Source: WTGU01 sp965242855 (GTDB lineage: Bacteria; Pseudomonadota; Alphaproteobacteria; UBA828). From it: DNA of 64,000 nt. The DNA lies in assembly GCA_965242855.1 (NCBI GenBank), contig OZ251509.1, forward strand, positions 434,001-498,000, written 5' to 3'. Under the pieces are notes generated by a model, which was not told where the DNA came from, searched no databases, and was given only the letters and a program-made list of their open reading frames with translations. Shown one piece after another: positions 8,213 through 16,601 of the stretch; position 1 is the first letter of the stretch, and every line of letters starts with the position of its first letter. Position numbers and translations under genes: made by a program.

Positions 8213-9502
8213 TCAGCCTTTGCAAGCCGCCACGATGCGGTCCTCGTTTTCAAGCTGCCTCTCGACCACCTCCTCCGAGACGCCGAATTCGCTCGCGATG
8301 GTGCCGATGTCCCTGCCATCCTCGCGCATCGACCGGATCTCGCCGATGGGGGCAAGAAATTCCGCTGCGAACGCACGGCCAGTCGCTTGGCGCGACGCTT
8401 TACGAAGATCGTTGACCGCCGAACGCGCCACCGAAGGATTGGCGACCGCATCGCCGATCGCCCGTCCCAGAGCGAAGAGCCGGCTCGTGGGGTGATCCCC
8501 CGCGCGCAGGTGAACCTGCACGGAGTCCGTCACGGACCGGACCACGGCGCGGATGCCGGACGGAATGGAAGTGGTGGCGGCGAAGCCCGGCGCGCCTAGA
8601 CGGGTGGCCAGAGACGTGACATTGAATCGGCGCGTCGCGCCGATATCCAGACAGCGACGAGCCTCGCGCGCGCACCGGTAACCTCGCGCCCACGGCCGTT
8701 CGCCGGGCTTCAGCTGGTGAGCATTCGCCAGCGCTTCCCTCAAATCCACGAGTGCCGGCAAGTGGGATTTATGGCGAGGGCGTCCTTCCGCCTCGCGGAT
8801 CTGCTGCAGCGTTTCGTGCCGAAACGCGGGCTGGACGAGGCGCGGCCCGCGCAGCCCCGACAGCAACTCCATCAATGGCTCCCCCGTGAAGAGGGTGCCC
8901 ATGCCCTCGATGAAACCGGCGTCGGAGTCGGAGATGTCGTAAGGGTCGACGCCGAGCGCGCCCGCCGCTTCGCAAAATGCCGCCTCCTCGGTGTCGCCGC
9001 GGGATTCCCGGACGCGCCGCCAGCGGGATCGCAGACCGCAGTCTTCAACTCGCCTCTTGTCGAGCCGTTCGACCACCAGGTCGACAAAATCGGTCAACGT
9101 GCGTTCGGCTTTTTCCCTGGTCAGCTGCTCGGACGATTCCTGGAAAAACCGCCCCGCCTCGGCACCGTAATCGTATGGCCGGCATACGGCGTCGAAGCTC
9201 GCGCCGTCGAATGTCATGCGAATGTCGGGAACGGCGTATCCGCACCGGCCGTCGACCAACCGCAATTCGTCGTCACGTCCGCCGAACAGGTACCACCAAC
9301 CAAACGCGATCTCCTCGGCCAGCGGATAAACGGACACGGCGACGTGGTCGGCCCGTTCGGGCCCGCCGGCACTGCCCCGAGCGCTCTCCTCGTATTCGCA
9401 AACGTTGCGCTCGCCGACGAAGACGCGCAGATCGGCCACCGTCTCGCGTTCTTCCGCTACGGCGTTGGAGGCCGTCCCATGCCAGTCGACCTCGAACCTC
9501 AT
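8213..9502 (-). CDS. ImmA/IrrE-like protein with degenerate metal site
   Basis: 429 residues, not firmly recognised. The C-terminal part resembles the end of ImmA/IrrE metallopeptidases: LFALGRAIGDAV (about 340-352) sits where RFALAHELGH is expected. RAFAAEFLAPIGEIRSM (about 378) and the helix-turn-helix-like IGTIASEFGVSEEVVERQL then match the usual 'AAELLMP...FGVS...V..RL' tail. If the alignment is right, the HExxH zinc motif is replaced by R-A-I-G-D and catalysis is lost. The N-terminal 150 residues show no domain I know. It overlaps the preceding small gene by four bases, forming a two-gene unit. A role in defence or stress signalling is inference. Confidence 0.55.
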   Translation of the reverse strand: MRFEVDWHGTASNAVAEERETVADLRVFVGERNVCEYEESARGSAGGPERADHVAVSVYPLAEEIAFGWWYLFGGRDDELRLVDGRCGYAVPDIRMTFDGASFDAVCRPYDYGAEAGRFFQESSEQLTREKAERTLTDFVDLVVERLDKRRVEDCGLRSRWRRVRESRGDTEEAAFCEAAGALGVDPYDISDSDAGFIEGMGTLFTGEPLMELLSGLRGPRLVQPAFRHETLQQIREAEGRPRHKSHLPALVDLREALANAHQLKPGERPWARGYRCAREARRCLDIGATRRFNVTSLATRLGAPGFAATTSIPSGIRAVVRSVTDSVQVHLRAGDHPTSRLFALGRAIGDAVANPSVARSAVNDLRKASRQATGRAFAAEFLAPIGEIRSMREDGRDIGTIASEFGVSEEVVERQLENEDRIVAACKG

Positions 9503-9927
9503 CGTCGGCTCCGGTTCTTCATCCTGTTCATTTCATCCACGCTGACCGGCCAGCCCTTGTACTCGCCGCTGACGGAATTGATGCAGCGGCCCGCCCAGCT
9601 TTGGCCCTCGGAATCGACGTACCACACATGCTTCGGAAAGCGCTTGTCACCTTCCACGAAGACGAACTGGTGACGGGAGATCGCCATCTGAAGCCACGCC
9701 GTCGCGCGGTTCCTGTCCGACAGGCTAGTCAGCGGGCATATAGTGGTGTGCTGCCTCTTCGGTCGCGCGGCCTTCCCGTCAGCGCCGATATGGACGCCGC
9801 CCCGCCCGCCCCACCATGGGCCGAGCTTGTGCTCGCAACTGCCTACATAGGAGGCGTTGCGCGCGAGGGCCGCAGCCTCGGCGCTCGAAACGGAACGTGT
9901 CCGGTGGATCCGGGTCGGCCTCTTCAT
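9499..9927 (-). CDS. Small conserved-looking protein upstream of the ImmA/IrrE-like gene
   Basis: 142 residues. ATG 9927 follows TTGGAAAGC. The sequence has an arginine-rich N-terminus, then NASYVGSCEHKLGPWWG and a Cys in TTICPL. It ends with FPKHVWYVDSEGQ...GEYKGWPV. From memory this resembles a hypothetical family with the patterns YVGSxEHK and YVWY...G.YKGYP that accompanies ImmA/IrrE-like genes; I cannot check this here. The stop overlaps the start of the 429-residue gene (ATGA), so the two are co-translated. Function unknown; a toxin/antitoxin-like pair is possible but unproven. Confidence 0.6.
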   Translation of the reverse strand: MKRPTRIHRTRSVSSAEAAALARNASYVGSCEHKLGPWWGGRGGVHIGADGKAARPKRQHTTICPLTSLSDRNRATAWLQMAISRHQFVFVEGDKRFPKHVWYVDSEGQSWAGRCINSVSGEYKGWPVSVDEMNRMKNRSRR

Positions 9928-10093
9928 GCTTTCCAACAGCGTGCTGCTCGCCGTGTGGGAGCACGAACTTACGACTTTCGGCAGGCTACCGGTAGCCTGG
10001 GCCGCCGCCCCCGGCGCTCCCGGTGCGCGGTTTCGCCGTGCGGGGCGGCGCCGGTTTCGACTATCCTTGCCCGGCAACGACGCGGAGGGCGGG

Positions 10094-10819
10094 ATGGGCA
10101 AGACGGCGGCGGTGATCGGGGTGGGCGCGAGCGAAGGGCTGGGCGCGGCGCTCTGCCGCATGGCGGCGCGGGAAGGGCTGCACGTCTTCGTCGGCGGGCG
10201 CACCGGGGCGAAGGTCGAAGCGGTCGCCCAGGCGATTCGCGGCGCGGGCGGGCAGGCCACGGCGGTCGCCGCCGACACCACCGACGAGGCGTCGGTCGCA
10301 GCCTTCGTGGCGGCGGCGGAGCGCGAGGGGCCGCTCGATCTCGCGGTCTTCAACGCCGGCAACAACATGCCGGGGGACGTCCTCGAGATGGAGGCGGGCT
10401 ACTTCGAGGCCTGCTGGCGGATCGGCTGCTTCGGCGGCTTCCTGTTCTGCCGCGAGGCGCTGCGCCGCATGGCGCCCCGCGGCGCGGGCGCGCTGCTGCT
10501 CACGGGGGCGAGCGCGTCCCTGCGCGGCAAGCCCGGCTTCGCCGCCTTCACCGCCGCCAAGGCGGGCCTGCGCGCCCTCGGCCAGAGCCTCGCCCGCGAG
10601 TTCGGCCCGCGCGGCATCCACGTGGCCCACGTCGTGGTGGACGGCGGCATCGACGGCGCGCGGATCAAGGCCCGCACCCCGCAATTCGTCGAGAAGATGG
10701 GCGCGGACGGGCTGATCGGCCTGGACGGCCTCGCCGAGGCGTATCGCTTCCTCTACCGCCAGCCGCGCAGCGCCTGGAGCCAGGAGCTCGACCTGCGCAC
10801 CCACAAGGAGCCGTTTTGA
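10094..10819 (+). CDS. SDR-family protein lacking the catalytic tyrosine
   Basis: 241 residues with an SDR Rossmann core: GVGASEGLGAALCRMA near the N-terminus, then FNAGNNMPG and LLLTGASASLRG. The usual active-site YxxxK is FTAAK (in GFAAFTAAKAGL), so the tyrosine is phenylalanine and the lysine is kept. The start at 10094 follows GGAGGGCGGG. The stop overlaps the TTG start of the CoA transferase (TTGA), so the two are translationally coupled. A role with the CoA transferase in acyl-CoA metabolism is plausible; the reaction is unknown. Confidence 0.85.
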   Translation: MGKTAAVIGVGASEGLGAALCRMAAREGLHVFVGGRTGAKVEAVAQAIRGAGGQATAVAADTTDEASVAAFVAAAEREGPLDLAVFNAGNNMPGDVLEMEAGYFEACWRIGCFGGFLFCREALRRMAPRGAGALLLTGASASLRGKPGFAAFTAAKAGLRALGQSLAREFGPRGIHVAHVVVDGGIDGARIKARTPQFVEKMGADGLIGLDGLAEAYRFLYRQPRSAWSQELDLRTHKEPF

Positions 10820-12021
10820 CGGCGCCGCCGCTCGCCGGCATCCGCGTCGTCGATCTCGCGACCTTCATCGCGGGGCCGTTCACGGCCGCCGTGCTGGGCG
10901 AGTTCGGCGCCGAGGTGATCAAGGTCGAACAGCCGGGGAGCGGCGACCCGCTGCGTCAATTCGGCAGCGCCAGCCGGCGCGGCGACGGCTACGCCTGGCT
11001 CTCCGAGCAGCGCAACAAGAAGTCGGTGACCCTCGACCTCCGCCACCCGGAGGGCGCCGCCCTGCTCAAGCGCCTGGCCGCCGAGGCCGACGTCCTGTGC
11101 GAGAATTTCCGCCCCGGCACGCTGGAGAAATGGGGCCTCGGGCCGGAGGCGCTGACGGCCGTCAACCCCGGCCTGATCCTGGTGCGCATCTCCGGCTACG
11201 GCCAGACCGGCCCCTGCCGGGATCGTCCGGGCTTCGCCCGCATCGCCCACGCCTTCGGCGGCCTGACGCACCTGACCGGGGTTCCCGGCGGGCCGCCGCT
11301 GACGCCGGGCTCGACCTCGCTCGCCGACTACATCTCCGGCCTCTACGGCGCCGTCGGCGCGTTGCTCGCGCTGCGTGCGCGGGAGCGGGACGGGGCCGGC
11401 GGGCAGACGATCGACGTGGCGCTCTACGAATCGATCTTCCGCGTCCTCGACGAGATGGCGCCGCTCTACGCCGCCACCGGCTTCGTCCGCCCGCGCCTGG
11501 GGGCGATGACGAGCAACGTCTGCCCGCACGGCCACTTCGAATGCGGCGACGGCGGCTGGGTGGCGATCGCCTGCACCAGCGACAAGATGTGGCGGCGCAT
11601 GGCCGCGCTGCTCGGGCGCGAAGCGCTCGGCGAAGACGAACGCTACGCCACCAGCGCCGCGCGGGTGGAGAACCGGGAGGAGGTCGAGGCCATGGTCACC
11701 GCCTTCACGCTCTCCCTCCCGCGCGACCGGGCGGTGGAGGCCTGCAACGCCGGCGGCGTGCCGACGGCGCCGGTCTATTCCGTCGCCGACATCTTCCGGG
11801 ACCCGCACTACCGGGCGCGGGAGACGATCAAGGAGGCGGTGGAGCCCGAGACCGGCGAGCGCGTCCACGTGCCGAACGTGCTGCCGGCGCTCTCCGCGAC
11901 GCCGGGCCGGCTCGAGACCCTGGGCCCCCGGCTCGGCGCCCACAACGACGAAATCTACGGCGGCCTGCTCGGCCTCTCCGAGAGCGAGCGCGCGGCGCTG
12001 CGGGAGAAGGGCGCGATCTGA
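10816..12021 (+). CDS. Family III CoA transferase (CaiB/BaiF type)
   Basis: Moves CoA between carboxylic acids. The 401-residue protein shows the family hallmarks: LAGIRVVDLATFIAGPFT at the N-terminus, EVIKVEQPGSGDP, NKKSVTLDLRHPEG, NFRPGTLEKWGL and RISGYGQTGP. The predicted catalytic Asp is in SLADYISGLYGAVGAL. It starts at TTG 10816, preceded by AAGGAG and overlapping the stop of the SDR gene. The donor and acceptor acids cannot be told from sequence. Confidence 0.92.
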   Translation: MTAPPLAGIRVVDLATFIAGPFTAAVLGEFGAEVIKVEQPGSGDPLRQFGSASRRGDGYAWLSEQRNKKSVTLDLRHPEGAALLKRLAAEADVLCENFRPGTLEKWGLGPEALTAVNPGLILVRISGYGQTGPCRDRPGFARIAHAFGGLTHLTGVPGGPPLTPGSTSLADYISGLYGAVGALLALRARERDGAGGQTIDVALYESIFRVLDEMAPLYAATGFVRPRLGAMTSNVCPHGHFECGDGGWVAIACTSDKMWRRMAALLGREALGEDERYATSAARVENREEVEAMVTAFTLSLPRDRAVEACNAGGVPTAPVYSVADIFRDPHYRARETIKEAVEPETGERVHVPNVLPALSATPGRLETLGPRLGAHNDEIYGGLLGLSESERAALREKGAI

Positions 12022-12052
12022 GGCGGCGCGCGGCGGGCGGCGCGCGCCCCGC

Positions 12053-13225
12053 TTACGCCGGCGGGGCGATGCCGGCGCGGGTCTCGGCCAGCACGAGATC
12101 GACCACGGCGCGCAGGGCCTCTTCCTCGCTCGCGCCGTCCAGCCGGCGGAGGCGGAACTCGTCCACCTGCCGGTCGGCGGCGCCGCCCTCGCGGACGATG
12201 GCGCGCACGCGGGCGATCTCGTCCGCGCAGCCGAGGGCCTGGGCGTCTTCGGCGAGCGTCGCCACCAGGCGCGCCGCGTAGTCCTCGATGTCCACCGGCC
12301 CGCCGCCTTCCTCGTGGTCGCCGAAGAACGCGAGCACGCCGTAGCGCTGGGCGAGCCAGCGGTTCTCGACGACGATCTCGGTCGGCGGCTCGGGGGGCAG
12401 GGTTCCTTCCCGGTCCCGCCGCAGCAGGCGCCGGACGAGGCAGGCGTAGAGCGCCGCGATGCTCACCGCGTCTTCGAGGCGCGGGCAGACGTCGCAGCTC
12501 CGCATCTCCACCGTCGGGAAGGCGTGGGAGGGGCGGATGTCCCACCAGATGAAGCTGTCGTCCTCGATCGACCCCATGCGCCGGTAGTCGTCCACCAGCC
12601 GGTCGTACTCGGCCCGCGACCGCAGCGGGCCGGGAATGCCGGAGCGCGGCAGCGTGCCGATGATGTTGGGCCGGTAGGACTTGAAACCCGTCTCGCGCCC
12701 GTTGTCGAAGGGCGACGACGCGGACAGGGCGAGCAGCAGGGGGAGGTGGCGCCGCGCCGCGGTCATCACCCGGATGCGGGAATCCGGATCGCCGAACCCG
12801 GCGTGGACGTGCATCCCGCCGACGAGAAACCGCCGCACGGTTTCCTGCAGGGCGACCGTGGCCCGCCGGTAGCGCTCCTTGGGCGTGATCATCTGCGTCC
12901 GCCACGAGGCGAAGGGATGGGTGGAGGCGGCCAGGACCGCGGCCCCGTATTTCTCCGCCGCCGCGACGACCAGCCCGCGGGTCTCGCGCAGCGCCGCGCG
13001 CAGTTCCACGAGCGAGCCGCAGACCCGGGTGTTGGTCTCGATCTGCGCGCGCAGGAGTTCCGGCACGATCTTGTGCGGCCCGCGGGTCCGCTCGCACTCC
13101 TCGAAGATGCGCGGGTCCGGATCGGCCAGGATGTCGCGGGTCTCCGGATCGACGAGGAAGAATTCCTCCTCGACGCCGAGCGTGATCGCGAGGGTGTCGC
13201 TTCCGCCGCCTCCGTCCGAAGCCAT
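12053..13225 (-). CDS. Carboxylate-amine ligase, GCS2/YbdK family
   Basis: An ATP-dependent ligase of the glutamate-cysteine ligase 2 family, 390 residues. The N-terminal signature LGVEEEFFLVDPETRDI is followed by VGGMHVHAGF, FKSYRPNIIGTLPRSGIP and WWDIRPSHAFPTVEMRSCDVC, all typical of YbdK proteins. The ATG at 13225 follows GGCGGAGGCACG. The family has weak glutamate-cysteine ligase activity in enterobacteria, but the physiological substrate here is unknown. It is transcribed in line with the downstream (convergently placed) region after the S8 protease gene, 35 bases apart. Confidence 0.9.
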   Translation of the reverse strand: MASDGGGGSDTLAITLGVEEEFFLVDPETRDILADPDPRIFEECERTRGPHKIVPELLRAQIETNTRVCGSLVELRAALRETRGLVVAAAEKYGAAVLAASTHPFASWRTQMITPKERYRRATVALQETVRRFLVGGMHVHAGFGDPDSRIRVMTAARRHLPLLLALSASSPFDNGRETGFKSYRPNIIGTLPRSGIPGPLRSRAEYDRLVDDYRRMGSIEDDSFIWWDIRPSHAFPTVEMRSCDVCPRLEDAVSIAALYACLVRRLLRRDREGTLPPEPPTEIVVENRWLAQRYGVLAFFGDHEEGGGPVDIEDYAARLVATLAEDAQALGCADEIARVRAIVREGGAADRQVDEFRLRRLDGASEEEALRAVVDLVLAETRAGIAPPA

Positions 13226-13259
13226 CGTGCCTCCGCCTTGCGTTTCGCCGGCGCGCCGG

Positions 13260-15812
13260 TCAGAAGGCGAGGCGCCAGCCGGCCGCCAGGGTGAGGTCCG
13301 GCTTCGCACCGGCGACGTGGCCGGGATCGAGCGTCCAGGAGGCGCCCAGCCCGATCTCGCCGCCGGCCTCGAGCGGCCGGCGCCAGCGCGCCGCCACGTC
13401 GATCTGGCGGCCCGACGGCTCCAGGCCCGCGGCGACCTGCCGGCGCAGGACGGCGCCGCCCCACGTGCGGCCGACCGGAACGGAAAGCACCGCCCGCCCG
13501 CGTTCGACGCGCAGCGGCTGGGCCAGGGAGAGCCGCAGCGTATCGCCGCCGGCCAGAGGGCGCGTCGCGTCCAGCGCGAAGGCCGTCGTCAGCAGGTCGG
13601 ACAGGCCGGCGACGAGGGAGCGCCGGTGGCGCGGCGTCACCGCGCCGATTTCGGCGGCGGCGGCGATGCGCCAGGGGCCGAGCGCGAAGCCCGTCTCCAC
13701 CCCGGCGAACCCGGTCTCGGCGGAGACTCCGCCGAAGGCGCCCGTCGCGCTGCTGCCGAGCAGTTCCGCGCGCTCGGCCAGCCAGCCGGCGGTCAGACCG
13801 GCGCCGCCGGAAGGGCGCCACGAGAGCGCGCTGCCCACGACGCGCGGCCCGCCGCCGCGGCGGGAGAAGGCGGTCGCGGCGAAGCCGCCGCCCATGTCGA
13901 GGGACGCGGCGGCGGCGCTGCCGGCGAGGGCCAGATGGCCGGGCGCCGTCGGCGCCTCGAGCAGGCCGGCCCGCAACCGGCCGGGGACCGGAACGCCGGC
14001 GTCCGCCGGGGCCAGCGCCGCCATCTCCGGCGCGAGGAGCGCGGCGCGGCGCGGGCGCTCCGGCGCCAGCAGGCCGCGCAACCGCTCGGCGGGCGCCGGA
14101 CCGCGGGCCGCGCCGACGAGGCCGCCGAGATCGAACCAGAACGGCGCCCCCAGCGCGTCGAAGGCGGCGATCTCCCGCCCCGCCAGCGCCGCCGCCGGCC
14201 CGTCGCCGAAGGCGCGCCCGAGGGCGAGGCCCGTCCCCCGCAGGGCGGCGCCGCCGGCCGCGACCGAGGCGCCGCCGGCGACCGTCATCGCGCCCACCGG
14301 TGCCGTCGCCGCGCCCAGGTCCATCAGCCCCTGGCCGTAGACGTCCTCGTCGGCGTAGCGGCCGGTCTTGTCGGCGGTCGCGAACAGCCGGGTGACCAGC
14401 GCCGCGCCGGACATCTGGCCGCGGAAGAGCTGCTTCATCACCGCGAGGCCGCCCGCCACCGTGGGCGCGGCGAACGACGTTCCGCTGACCCATGCCCCGC
14501 CGGAGACGACGTCGCCTTCGTGATGCCCGAAATAGGCGACCGGAATGCCGGTGCTGGGAGTAATCCGCCCGGTGCTGGGATCCACGTCGCCTCCGGGAGC
14601 GGCAATGCAGAAGTCAGCGGCCATGCCGCAGCGGTTGGAGTAGCTGGCGATGGTGCCGTCGCGATCCACCGCCGCCGCGGCGACCCAGTGGCCGCGCAGC
14701 TCCGGGAAACGCACCGGAAGCCCCGAGGAGACGGCGACCGACCGGGCGTCGACCGTCCCGTTGGACTCCCCTTCCTCGATGTTGCAGGCCCGCCCGTCCG
14801 AACAAACGCGGCCGTTCATGTTGCCTGCGGCCCAGACGAGGATCGTCTTGTCCGCGACGCCCGACTGCGCCGCCGCGGCGACGAGCGTCGTCATGCGGTC
14901 CTGCAGATCCTCCGCGGAATAGTGCTCGATGATTCCGGTGACGCTGAGGCTCATGTTCAGGACGTCGACGTCCCGGGAGAGGGCGCGGCTCAGATGGCCC
15001 CCGAATTCCTCCGAAAACGAATCCTCCCCAGGGCCCAGCTGGGGCAGGGTTATTTCACGGTAATCCCCGCCCCCCGAGCCCAAGCGGATCGCGAACATCC
15101 TGACGTTCGCGCCGGGGGCCACGCCTTGCCACGACTCGGTGTGTACATCGATACGCGACCCAGTACGCGTCTGGATAGTCACACTGCGGGCCGCGCCGGC
15201 GGCGACGCTGGCCACCGCCGTCCCGTGGGAGAAGCCGCGATCGGTGAAATCGCTGGCAGGATCGCCCGCCCTCTCCTCCAACAGTTCCTCGGTCACGATC
15301 CTGGCGCCGTCGGCCCCGGTGCCGTCGGCGAAGGCGTAGTGCCCCGGCTCGATGCCGGTGTCGATGATGCCGATGGTGACGCCGGCGCCGAAGGGTACGA
15401 CGCCGCTGGCGCGGACGACGTTCCGGTAGGCCGCGCGGACGCCGACCGCCGACAGGTTTGCGGTCAGGTCCAGGCCGGATATGCGCGCCAGCTCCGCCTG
15501 GACCGTTGCCGTCAGGACTTGCGGGGCCGGGGGCGGGGTCGAGTCCGGCGGGGTCGAGACCACTTCCAGCTGCTCTGGCAGGTCCGGGGTCGGCGGGGCT
15601 GGAGCCGGGTCCGGTTCCGGCTTCTCTGGCGGGTCTGGTGGTGGGTCTGGGTCTGAGACCGGCTCCGGGGGAGGAGGCACCGGCTCCGAAGAACTGGCCG
15701 GGGTGACACCGCCGCCACCGCCGCCGCCGCACCCGGCGGCGAGCGCGCCCGCCAGCGCAAGCGCGACGACGGCGCCGAAGAACCGCGCCGGACCCCGCCG
15801 TCCGGGGCGCAT
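13260..15812 (-). CDS. Lipoprotein subtilisin-like (S8) serine protease with barrel-like C-terminus
   Basis: The protein is about 850 residues. A signal peptide ends in a lipobox (ALAAGC), followed by a proline-rich linker. The S8 catalytic domain has Asp in IGIIDTGIE, His in FSHGTAVASVAAG and Ser in VSGTSFAAPTVAGG. The C-terminal 300 residues are rich in alternating aromatic/Gly segments and end in AAGWRLAF, with a terminal Phe as in outer-membrane barrels. This resembles the lipoprotein autotransporter proteases of the NalP type. The ATG at 15812 is preferred because it leaves a clean signal peptide; an ATG at 15842 is possible. It is likely exported to the cell surface. Confidence 0.85.
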   Translation of the reverse strand: MRPGRRGPARFFGAVVALALAGALAAGCGGGGGGGVTPASSSEPVPPPPEPVSDPDPPPDPPEKPEPDPAPAPPTPDLPEQLEVVSTPPDSTPPPAPQVLTATVQAELARISGLDLTANLSAVGVRAAYRNVVRASGVVPFGAGVTIGIIDTGIEPGHYAFADGTGADGARIVTEELLEERAGDPASDFTDRGFSHGTAVASVAAGAARSVTIQTRTGSRIDVHTESWQGVAPGANVRMFAIRLGSGGGDYREITLPQLGPGEDSFSEEFGGHLSRALSRDVDVLNMSLSVTGIIEHYSAEDLQDRMTTLVAAAAQSGVADKTILVWAAGNMNGRVCSDGRACNIEEGESNGTVDARSVAVSSGLPVRFPELRGHWVAAAAVDRDGTIASYSNRCGMAADFCIAAPGGDVDPSTGRITPSTGIPVAYFGHHEGDVVSGGAWVSGTSFAAPTVAGGLAVMKQLFRGQMSGAALVTRLFATADKTGRYADEDVYGQGLMDLGAATAPVGAMTVAGGASVAAGGAALRGTGLALGRAFGDGPAAALAGREIAAFDALGAPFWFDLGGLVGAARGPAPAERLRGLLAPERPRRAALLAPEMAALAPADAGVPVPGRLRAGLLEAPTAPGHLALAGSAAAASLDMGGGFAATAFSRRGGGPRVVGSALSWRPSGGAGLTAGWLAERAELLGSSATGAFGGVSAETGFAGVETGFALGPWRIAAAAEIGAVTPRHRRSLVAGLSDLLTTAFALDATRPLAGGDTLRLSLAQPLRVERGRAVLSVPVGRTWGGAVLRRQVAAGLEPSGRQIDVAARWRRPLEAGGEIGLGASWTLDPGHVAGAKPDLTLAAGWRLAF

Positions 15813-15886
15813 CGTGCATTCCGGCGCAATGGATACGGTCATCGGCCAAGACCCGTGAGACGACCACCGCCAGCGTTCGGGAGGCG

Positions 15887-15960
15887 CGCGCCCGGGAAGA
15901 TTCGAACTCCCGACCCCCAGATTCGTAGTCTGGTGCTCTATCCAGCTGAGCTACGGGCGC
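15887..15960 (-). tRNA. tRNA-Arg (anticodon ACG)
   Basis: The 74-nt cloverleaf reads on the minus strand. The acceptor GCGCCCG pairs with CGGGCGC. The D-arm contains AGCTCAGCTGGA. The anticodon stem CCAGA/TCTGG encloses CTACGAA (anticodon ACG). The T-arm GGAGTTCGAATCTTCC follows. CCA is not encoded. Confidence 0.97.
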
Positions 15961-16601
15961 AACATGACGCAACACTCGGCGCCACCCGCCCGAACCTTAA
16001 CCAACCTCCCCCCCCCCCGCAAGCGCCCACCGCCGGGAGCGCCTCGGTTTGAAATACGGCGCGCCGGGCGGGCGGGCATGGATGCATGGCGCTTCGCGGC
16101 GTGGCGCTCCCGACGGAATCGATCGAAGTGGATTCCCGCTTTCGCGGGAATGACGGGGAAGGGGGCGGGAGTGACAGGGAAGGAGGCGGGAATGACGGGG
16201 GAATGACCGCCCGCGCTTGCGGAGCCTGCCTCCGAGAAAGTGGGGGAATGACGGCCCGAAGAAGGCCATCGGCGCGAGGGGGCGCAGCGCCGAAGATCCG
16301 TCATCCCCGCCCGCTACATCCGTCATTCCCGCCCGCTACATCCGTCATTCCCGCCCGCTACATCCGTCATTCCCGCCCGCTGCATCCCTCACTCCCGACC
16401 GCTGCATCCGTCATCCCCGCCCGCTACATCCCTCATTCCCGCCTCCTTCCCCGTCATTCCCGCGAAAGCGGGAATCCAGGAACGCGGCGTGGCGAACCTC
16501 GGGCATCTCAAACCCGGACACGACCCCGCCGCTCCTCTCGGAGGCTCTGGCCAAGGCGGCGGAAAGCCCTTAGTCTCACGCGGCGGGAAGCGAGGCGCGC
16601 C
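15961..16601. repeat. Non-coding repeat field with inverted palindromes and a 22-bp tandem array
   Basis: There is no credible gene in these 640 bases. Two copies of a 20-bp palindrome lie in opposite orientation: 16132-16151 (ATTCCCGCTTTCGCGGGAAT) and 16456-16475 (ATTCCCGCGAAAGCGGGAAT). Between them, 16300-16443 holds about 6.5 tandem units of 22 bp built on TCATTCCCGCCCGCTACATC. Units 2 and 3 are identical and the others differ by one to six bases. The left side (16151-16206) holds the same motif inverted (GGCGGGAATGACGGGG), so the whole block can fold back on itself. A third palindrome copy is at 50136-50155. Confidence 0.9.

Noticed and set aside
9499..10368. 289-residue frame on the minus strand
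   Set aside because: Only its last 142 residues (from ATG 9927) look like a gene; the upstream part is antisense to the SDR gene.
16300..16443. Possible CRISPR array
   Set aside because: Units are contiguous 22-bp repeats with no unique spacers, and no cas genes are near.
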